Below, piece by piece: positions 23,074 through 28,719 of a DNA stretch of 28,719 nucleotides. Positions within the stretch are counted from its first letter, which is position 1, and each line of letters starts with the position of its first letter. The stretch covers positions 1 to 28,719 of the forward strand of contig CAZIID010000006.1 of the NCBI GenBank assembly GCA_964539415.1, in the 5' to 3' direction. Made by a program: the position numbers and the translations under genes. The DNA is from CAYQFQ01 sp964539415 (GTDB lineage: Bacteria > Patescibacteriota > Minisyncoccia > Phycocordibacterales > GWA1-40-21). The notes under the pieces were generated by a model. It was not told the origin of the DNA and searched no databases. It saw nothing but the letters and a program-made list of their open reading frames with translations.

Positions 23074-23751
23074 ATGCGTATTTTAATTGTAGAAGACGAA
23101 AAAATATTAGCGGAAGCAATTAAAAGTAGTCTAGAGAAATCAGGCTATGCCGTTGATTTTATTCTTGATGGTGATTTAGCAGAAAGGCGTATTGCTTTTA
23201 ATAATAAAGAATATGATCTTGTAATTTTGGATTGGATGTTACCTGGCAAAGACGGTTTGCAGATTTGTAAAAATATGCGTCAACTTAAAATAAATATTCC
23301 AATACTAATGTTAACTGCTCATTTCGATGTTAAGGATAAAATTTTAGCTCTTAATAGCGGTGCGGATGATTACCTTGTTAAACCTTTTTCTTTGGAAGAA
23401 TTAGAAGCAAGAATAAGAGCTCTTTTAAGAAGACCATCTCAAACTATAAATGATGTTATTGAAGTAGGAAAACTTAAAATAGATATCCTTAAACGTAAGG
23501 TTTTTGTTGAAGATAAAAATGTTAGATTAACCACTAAAGAATTTGCATTACTTGAATATCTTATGAGAAATATTGATAGGGTAGTATCACGTGATCAGAT
23601 ATTGGATCATTTGTGGGGTTTTGATTTTGATTCTTTTAGCAATGTTATAGACTCACATATGAAGAATCTAAGAAATAAATTAAAGAATAAGAGATGCACT
23701 TCAATAGAAACCGTTCGTGGTTTTGGCTATAAAATTAAAAGTGCAATTTAG
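23074..23751 (+). CDS. OmpR/PhoB-family response regulator (second of a tandem pair)
   Basis: A 225-residue regulator with an intact receiver (Glu7/Asp8, Asp53 in VILDWMLPG, Thr81, Lys103) and a winged-helix output domain ending ETVRGFGYKI. It is clearly related to the upstream regulator, so the pair arose by tandem duplication. It is separated from the first by 77 nt that contain a reverse-oriented GTTAAATTT matching the core of the 22262 repeat, and TATA-like sequences near the ATG, so it may have its own promoter. It converges with the deacetylase gene, leaving only 18 nt between the stop codons. No kinase is encoded nearby. Confidence 0.95.
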   Translation: MRILIVEDEKILAEAIKSSLEKSGYAVDFILDGDLAERRIAFNNKEYDLVILDWMLPGKDGLQICKNMRQLKINIPILMLTAHFDVKDKILALNSGADDYLVKPFSLEELEARIRALLRRPSQTINDVIEVGKLKIDILKRKVFVEDKNVRLTTKEFALLEYLMRNIDRVVSRDQILDHLWGFDFDSFSNVIDSHMKNLRNKLKNKRCTSIETVRGFGYKIKSAI

Positions 23752-23769
23752 ATTCTAATATAATTTATC

Positions 23770-25338
23770 TTATATCGCATTGATTTCTAGATTTTTAATA
23801 ATAAGACTAGCCGTGCTTGGTTCTGCTCCCCATGTTTTGAATCCGACACCGCCATTATATAGTTTCGGATCAAGAAAAGAACTTTTTACTGAAGTTGTGC
23901 TGTTGAGGATACATTCAATTTCTCTTCCTTTTACTTTTGCCTCAACTTTAATTTCTTTATTAGTCATTGTTAAACTTTTATCAATTTTTCCTTGAATGGT
24001 ATTTTTAATACCATTAACAGTTTGTTCAATGTGAATAAAACCATTACCAAAATTGCAGGCTGCATTGTTTTCGTCATCTTGAAAACGTGCCCATATATAA
24101 ACACCATTCATATTTGGAGAAATCGCAGATGCTTTTATTGAATAATCACTCCATAATCTTGTACCATCCAATAATGCAGTTCCTCCAGTTTGACCTTCTT
24201 GTGCATTTAGTGTTAAAGAGCCGTTGCCGATAGTCATTTTACCCCACAAAGTTAACCAACCATTATCTTGAGTGAATGAATCATTATATGGAAGATTTTT
24301 TGATGTACTTTTTTCAAGTACGCTTAGAAGGTCTACACCTTTCCATTGAGAGTTAATATCTATTCTTTTAATTAAAAAGAAATTATTTCCCGAATTTTCG
24401 TCAATCAAATAGTTATTTTTAAATCTTTGACTTGGGGCGTTTTGATAGAATTCCATTGAAAACATTTTTTTTGATTCTTCTGTGTTTATATCAACAGCTC
24501 CATTAAAGTTTGTATTATTTTGTCCAAAGTTTCCATATGGATAGGCAAAACTTTGTATTGTTTTTCCTAAAAGATTTTCTAAACCAAATTTAACTTTTTC
24601 CATATCACCCTTAACTCTGTCTGTGAATTCTTGGTCAGTTTCAAGACGGTTTTCCGAATCAATCCATTGTTTGTGACTGAAAAAGTGTCCATCCTGTAAA
24701 TTGGGAGTGATTAAATATGTTCCGTGTCCGTCGTAGCTGTGAGCTTCTATATCCCATCTTCCACTGCTTTCCATTTCTTTTAATTGACTTGGTGAGAGAT
24801 AGTATTTCCCTCTTTCACCAAGAAGTGAGTATCTACCAATAACAAACATTGTTGCTTTGAAATCTAGGGCTTTGAATATTGGGTCAGCTAATTCAAAACT
24901 ATCAACACGGCCATCATCAAAAGTTATTAATATTGATTTTGGAGGTAAAGTTATTTCTTTACGTAGATATTTGTAAAGGTCTTGAGTTGTTATTGTATTG
25001 TATCCGGCTTTTTTTAAATAGAACATTTGATCTTTAAAATTTTCTAAAGTAATAGAATATTGATTTGGTATGTCGCTGTAGGGAATACCATGGTATACAA
25101 CAACAGGAATAGAGCTGCTATAATCTAGGTCTAACAAATTAGGGTCTATGGATGATGCTAATAGTGGAATAGCTTTAAATTCACTTCTGAAATTTATAGC
25201 TTTTATTTGTCTAACCAAATAATTTGGTGAAAAATGTACGTTTTTATTTATACCCAAAGCAACAAAACCAGAAATGGTAAAAATAATTATTATTGTACCG
25301 ACTACGTATATTTTTATTTTTTTAATGTATGAGTTCAT
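23770..25338 (-). CDS. Membrane-anchored polysaccharide deacetylase (NodB/CE4) with a C-terminal LamG-like domain
   Basis: A 522-residue protein. One N-terminal membrane helix (about 10-30) places the rest outside. The CE4/NodB domain (about 75-300) has ITFDDG (Asp141/Asp142), the metal-binding HSYDGH (His200, His205) and FAYPYG (264-269), the core motifs for a metal-dependent deacetylase. A C-terminal beta-sandwich of about 170 residues (SFTQDNGWLTLWG, GVYIWARFQDDENNAACNF) resembles LamG/DUF1080 sugar-binding folds. It is the third gene of a minus-strand operon after the dehydrogenase and synthase, so it probably removes N-acetyl groups from the polymer they make, in the manner of PgaB/IcaB. 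That substrate is inferred. Confidence 0.9.
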   Translation of the reverse strand: MNSYIKKIKIYVVGTIIIIFTISGFVALGINKNVHFSPNYLVRQIKAINFRSEFKAIPLLASSIDPNLLDLDYSSSIPVVVYHGIPYSDIPNQYSITLENFKDQMFYLKKAGYNTITTQDLYKYLRKEITLPPKSILITFDDGRVDSFELADPIFKALDFKATMFVIGRYSLLGERGKYYLSPSQLKEMESSGRWDIEAHSYDGHGTYLITPNLQDGHFFSHKQWIDSENRLETDQEFTDRVKGDMEKVKFGLENLLGKTIQSFAYPYGNFGQNNTNFNGAVDINTEESKKMFSMEFYQNAPSQRFKNNYLIDENSGNNFFLIKRIDINSQWKGVDLLSVLEKSTSKNLPYNDSFTQDNGWLTLWGKMTIGNGSLTLNAQEGQTGGTALLDGTRLWSDYSIKASAISPNMNGVYIWARFQDDENNAACNFGNGFIHIEQTVNGIKNTIQGKIDKSLTMTNKEIKVEAKVKGREIECILNSTTSVKSSFLDPKLYNGGVGFKTWGAEPSTASLIIKNLEINAI

Positions 25339-25378
25339 ATTATTTGATTAAATTTATTGCTATAAACTTTAAAGATGT

Positions 25379-26743
25379 CTAACGTGTTCCCCAAGATCTA
25401 TTTTGAATTGTTGCTAGGGAATAAAATAAGAGGAATGAAAGTATAAAGATATTGAATATTGACCACAAGAATAAATATGGCCAGTATTTATAACTTTTGG
25501 AAACAAACTTGCAAAATAAGACAAGAATGCTAGTTATGACAAGTCCTCCAAATAAGTAAAACCACAAAGAAGCAAAGTTCACGAATATTGGAGTATAAAA
25601 TATTGCTCTCATTGCCATGATTGGAGTAAGAACGCTGATTATGATTAATGGGTAGTAATATGCAAAAGCTACAAATGGGTCTACTTTCCAAATAAATTTT
25701 CCAGTAAATATTGCATTAATTATCCAACTTTTTTTCCATCTCACCTGTTGTTTAATTAGTTGTCTAAAGGTTGTAGGAACAATAGTGACAGCTTTTGCTT
25801 CATCTGTGTATATAGTTTTAAAACCACGTTTAATTACATAGCTTGTTAGTGCTCTATCATCGCCCCATGTCACAGGTTGGCCTAAGAATGATTCATTTAG
25901 CCATGTGTCTAGATCTGCCATCACTGCTGATCTACGGTAAGCTGATGAACATCCGCTACAACAGAAGACCATACCAAAAGTAGATTCTGCAGCTTTTAAT
26001 ATTCTGAATGCCATAAAATAATATGCAGCCTGCATTTTGCTTATCCATGTATCGTCTGAATTTTCTGGATCAGCGTGTGCACATATTGCTCCCACGGTTG
26101 GATTTTTAAAAGGTTCAATGATTTTTTTGAATGTGTTTGGAATAATATAGCTGTCACTATCTAGTTGAATTATTATTTCACCAGTAGCCAAACGAAAACC
26201 CGCATCCATAGCGTGTCTTTTCCCACGATTTTTTTCCCAATGAATTATTTTTAAATCGTGGTAGGTATTTTTTTTAAGTTGATCTAAAATTTCTCCAGTC
26301 TTATCATTTGAGCCATCATTAATTACAATAACTTCCATTTTACCTTTTGGATAATCGGCTTCATAACATTTTTCTATAGTATTATAAATTGCGGCTTCTT
26401 CATTTTTACATGGAATTACGCAAGTTACTTTTGGTTCATAAGGCATATTTTTTATTTCTTCTGGCAAATCCGTCTTAATTCTTGTTAATGACATTCTGTA
26501 AAATAAGGCGCTTGTAAGACGAAATAATTGAAAGGTTGTAAGTATGATTGTATAACCAATCAATAGATAATCACCAGAAAATTCACCAAAGTTTCTTGTT
26601 TTAACCCAGATTACAATAATCAACGCCACGAGTAGTAACACAGAAAGAAATAATTTTCTAAGGAAATCATTTATAATTTCGGCTCTTTTCATTATCAATT
26701 GGCCACCAACAATATATTCTTTTTTTTGTATGCGTGTGTTCAT
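25379..26743 (-). CDS. Processive family-2 glycosyltransferase, hyaluronan/chitin-synthase-like
   Basis: A 454-residue membrane synthase. The frame extends to 26848, but that would overlap the upstream gene; ATG 26743 sits one base after its stop and is preferred. ATG 26692, with GGTGG upstream, is an alternative. Two N-terminal helices (about 28-48 and 59-80), a cytosolic GT-A domain, then three C-terminal helices (about 356-378, 386-410, 421-443). Motifs: INDGS (Asp143), NRGKRHAM, the DSD motif (Asp195/Asp197), GDDRALT (Asp295/Asp296, catalytic base region) and QQVRW (332-336), which is the QxxRW of processive synthases. The NRGKRHA and GDDRxLT blocks are closest in style to HasA/NodC. It probably polymerises and extrudes a beta-linked hexosamine or uronate polymer. 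Confidence 0.92.
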   Translation of the reverse strand: MNTRIQKKEYIVGGQLIMKRAEIINDFLRKLFLSVLLLVALIIVIWVKTRNFGEFSGDYLLIGYTIILTTFQLFRLTSALFYRMSLTRIKTDLPEEIKNMPYEPKVTCVIPCKNEEAAIYNTIEKCYEADYPKGKMEVIVINDGSNDKTGEILDQLKKNTYHDLKIIHWEKNRGKRHAMDAGFRLATGEIIIQLDSDSYIIPNTFKKIIEPFKNPTVGAICAHADPENSDDTWISKMQAAYYFMAFRILKAAESTFGMVFCCSGCSSAYRRSAVMADLDTWLNESFLGQPVTWGDDRALTSYVIKRGFKTIYTDEAKAVTIVPTTFRQLIKQQVRWKKSWIINAIFTGKFIWKVDPFVAFAYYYPLIIISVLTPIMAMRAIFYTPIFVNFASLWFYLFGGLVITSILVLFCKFVSKSYKYWPYLFLWSIFNIFILSFLLFYSLATIQNRSWGTR

Positions 26744-26744
26744 A

Positions 26745-28052
26745 TTATCTATATAAATTATGTCTTCCGATACCTTTATACATAATGCCTGCTTGAAGAA
26801 ACTTTTCTTTTGGTAAACAGTTTTGTCCATCAACAACAACAGAGACATTGTGTTTTAAAAAGAAAGATGGAGATAAAAATTTAAATTTGTTGTGAGCTGT
26901 TGCAATAACTACCGCTTTAGCATCTTGAATCGCTTCTTGTAGATTTGTGGCTGTTGATCTATTTTTTACGAATGGATCATAAGTGGTTACTTGCGCACCT
27001 TTTTTTTCTAAATGTTTAATTATTTGAAAAGCTGGACTTTCACGACAATCGTCTATGTTGGCTTTATAAGCTAAACCCAAGACTGTTATTTTTGAACCCA
27101 CTAATGATTCACTTTTTTCTTCGAGTAGAGTTTCTAAGAGATTTACTGTAAACATTGGCATACCATTATTGATTCTTCTTGCTAGAGAAAGAAAGCGGTG
27201 GTTGTAACCATTTCTTTTTGCATAATCAATGAGATAATAAGGGTCAACTGGAATACAATGTCCTCCAACTCCGCAACTTGGGAAATGAGCTAAAAAAGAA
27301 AAAGGTTTGGTTGCTGCGCCACGAATAACATTTACAACATCAATACCTAAGTGATGAAATGATTGAGCTAGTTCATTAACAAAAGCAATGTTTATATCAC
27401 GGAAAGAATTTTCAACTATTTTTACAGCTTCAGCTTCTTTTATGTTTCCCATAGGTTTAATTTCGGCATTTACTATTGATTTATAAAAATCAACACCCTT
27501 TTTAAGCCCTATTGGATCCATACTTCCTATAACTCTGGGAATATTTTCAACGTTCCAGTTTTTATCTCCAGGATTAATTCTTTCTGGACAATGAGCCAAA
27601 TGAAAATCTCTTCCAACTTTCATCCCAGATATTTCTTCTAATATTGGACAGATAATTTCTTCACATACACCAGGATTAACTGTTGATTCCAAAACAATCA
27701 GTTGGCCTTTTTGCAAATGTTTAGCAATTTGGATAACAGAACTTTTTACAGGTTCAAGATCTGGCTTATAGTGATGATCCACAGGTGTTGGAACACAGAC
27801 AACTACTGTTGAACAATCTTTCATTTGTTCCCAATCCGTACTTGCAATAAGCGTGCTTGCTTTTAAATATTTCGAAATATTTGCATCTTCATATGGAGCA
27901 ATTTTTTCATTGATTTTTTTAATCTTATTTTCGTCTCTATCAATACCAATCACCTTGTAACCTTTTCTATCTGCGAGTAAGGCTAGGGGTAATCCTACAT
28001 ATCCCAAGCCAATTACAGCGACCTTTTTCTTTTTTATATCTATATTTTCCAT
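26745..28052 (-). CDS. UDP-N-acetylhexosamine/UDP-sugar 6-dehydrogenase
   Basis: A 435-residue nucleotide-sugar dehydrogenase. The N-terminal Rossmann domain has VAVIGLGYVGLPLA (about 11-24), the central domain has HCPERINPG, and the catalytic cysteine is Cys266 in GVGGHCIPVDPYYL. The GGHCIPVDPYxL form is typical of the WecC/WbpA/TviB group (UDP-ManNAc or UDP-GlcNAc dehydrogenases) rather than of UDP-glucose dehydrogenase. The product would be a UDP-N-acetylhexosaminuronate. The synthase gene starts one base after its stop, so they are translationally coupled. On the minus strand a TATAAA lies 4 nt before the ATG, with no Shine-Dalgarno site. Confidence 0.92.
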   Translation of the reverse strand: MENIDIKKKKVAVIGLGYVGLPLALLADRKGYKVIGIDRDENKIKKINEKIAPYEDANISKYLKASTLIASTDWEQMKDCSTVVVCVPTPVDHHYKPDLEPVKSSVIQIAKHLQKGQLIVLESTVNPGVCEEIICPILEEISGMKVGRDFHLAHCPERINPGDKNWNVENIPRVIGSMDPIGLKKGVDFYKSIVNAEIKPMGNIKEAEAVKIVENSFRDINIAFVNELAQSFHHLGIDVVNVIRGAATKPFSFLAHFPSCGVGGHCIPVDPYYLIDYAKRNGYNHRFLSLARRINNGMPMFTVNLLETLLEEKSESLVGSKITVLGLAYKANIDDCRESPAFQIIKHLEKKGAQVTTYDPFVKNRSTATNLQEAIQDAKAVVIATAHNKFKFLSPSFFLKHNVSVVVDGQNCLPKEKFLQAGIMYKGIGRHNLYR

Positions 28053-28395
28053 GAAATTTATAAAGTTATTTTTAAAAATATATTTCGACTTGGTTACTTT
28101 TTACCAGTTGCAAATGAAGAGTAGATGAAGAACGTGATTTTATTTTCACTTAATATTCATTGAATAGTCATCTTTTTCTACTATTAACTAAAGATTTACC
28201 GTTCTTTGAATAAAAAATAAACAATAAAACAAGATAAATATTTTTTATCTTTTCTAAAATATATATTTAGATATTAAAAATGTATGTGTTTTATTAATGA
28301 ATATTATTTAAGTGTCTTCATAATAAATTCATATAAAGTCTGAGATAATCCATTTATGTTTAAATTAATAGATATTAATGCGTATTTATAAAAAA
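28053..28395. promoter_or_regulatory. Divergent intergenic region between the polysaccharide operon and the edge gene
   Basis: AT-rich, with no full-length gene. It contains a 13-bp palindrome, TATTCA-T-TGAATA (28154-28166), and a terminator-like inverted repeat, AAGATAAA / TTTATCTT (28231-28251). An extended -10, TG-A-GATAAT (hexamer 28344-28349), ends 6 nt before an 11-codon ORF (28356-28391, MFKLIDINAYL) that stops just before the edge gene. The palindrome could be an operator for either direction. Confidence 0.4.
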
Positions 28396-28719
28396 ATGAA
28401 AAAAGTTAAATTATTATTTGTTTGTTTTATTGTCTTTTCCTTTGGGTCTACTTCTATAGCCTCAGTCTTGTCTAATGCAAAGAGCATTAAGATACCAAAA
28501 GTTGAAAGTATTATTGACCCTGAAATTCAAAGTAATTTATTAATTGATAAAAAAGTATCAAATATAAAAACTTCATCTCTATCATTACCTTTAATTCAAA
28601 AAGAGGTTAGTTCACCCGAAGTAAACCTATTGTTAAACGGATCTTTAGAAGACGCTAATATCTCAAACACCCCAACCAACTGGTCCAAAGGAGGATATGG
28701 CACAAACACACGAACTTTT
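28396..28719 (+). CDS. Secreted protein, 3' end outside the window
   Basis: An open frame of 108 codons runs to the window edge. It starts with a clear signal peptide (KKVKLLFVCFIVFSFGSTSI, then ASVLSNA), has a Ser/Lys-rich stretch, and then enters NLLLNGSLEDANISNTPTNW followed by SKGGYGTNTR. That last pattern resembles the start of carbohydrate-binding (CBM-like) beta-sandwich domains that begin with a 'N-P/G-S-L-E ... P-x-x-W' motif. ATG 28396 is used; an in-frame ATG at 28378 would add six residues (MRIYKK) and is equally possible. The gene diverges from the polysaccharide operon, so a surface role is likely. Confidence 0.75.
   Translation, partial: MKKVKLLFVCFIVFSFGSTSIASVLSNAKSIKIPKVESIIDPEIQSNLLIDKKVSNIKTSSLSLPLIQKEVSSPEVNLLLNGSLEDANISNTPTNWSKGGYGTNTRTF

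Noticed and set aside
26744..26848. N-terminal extension of the glycosyltransferase
   Set aside because: It would overlap the dehydrogenase gene by about 100 nt. The ATG one base after that gene's stop gives a normal family start.
1..28719. CRISPR array, integrase or prophage
   Set aside because: No spaced direct repeats of CRISPR type and no integrase, transposase or phage structural motifs were seen on either strand.

Overview
This AT-rich window most likely comes from a Candidatus Patescibacteria (CPR, Parcubacteria-like) genome. That placement is inference. It rests on base composition, the number of large secreted proteins ending in a peptidoglycan-binding domain, very compact gene starts, tRNA genes without an encoded CCA, and UGA used as a normal stop codon, which argues against the code-25 CPR lineages. 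No phage or transposase gene is visible.

Layout. A partial tRNA-Ala(UGC) opens the window. After it come a four-helix membrane protein, a GC-richer structured intergenic element, two small Shine-Dalgarno-led genes, and a 1138-residue beta-helix/LamG/TSP1-like surface protein. Positions 5.7-8.0 kb hold a CAP-domain membrane protein, a coupled secreted/membrane protein and an acidic-tailed cytosolic protein. Positions 8.1-9.6 kb hold tlyA and a ZIP metal transporter. Positions 9.65-17.2 kb hold two related giant secreted proteins, one with an SGNH hydrolase domain and one with DUF2341 and propeller-like regions. Between them lie a truncated second ZIP 3' end, a tRNA-Ala(CGC) and a compact uracil-DNA-glycosylase-like gene. 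Positions 17.2-17.6 kb hold a tRNA locus on the minus strand. Positions 17.7-21.3 kb hold a MacA/MacB-type efflux operon, followed by two convergent small genes, two tandem orphan OmpR-type response regulators, and a minus-strand polysaccharide operon (UDP-HexNAc dehydrogenase, hyaluronan/chitin-synthase-like GT2, polysaccharide deacetylase). A secreted protein runs off the right edge.

The strongest unusual signal is at 17370-17565 on the minus strand. A complete tRNA-Val(CAC) gene sits inside the anticodon loop of a second tRNA, whose acceptor, D, anticodon and T stems are all intact. The insertion is 122 nt and its ends carry a perfect 11-bp inverted repeat. If it is removed to leave a 7-nt loop, the best reading is tRNA-Lys(UUU) interrupted between nucleotides 37 and 38, the canonical archaeal/eukaryotic tRNA intron site. 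It is too short for a group I intron.

Other patterns are worth noting. Many genes have a -10 hexamer 5-8 nt before the start codon and no Shine-Dalgarno sequence, which suggests leaderless mRNAs, while three small genes have strong Shine-Dalgarno sites. Two secreted-protein genes have a tiny leaderless-type upstream ORF ending just before the main start. A diverged copy of the ZIP 3' end lies on the far side of the SGNH gene, pointing to a recombination event. Most of the coding capacity is devoted to the cell surface: wall-attached lectin-like or enzyme-bearing proteins, envelope export and exopolysaccharide.
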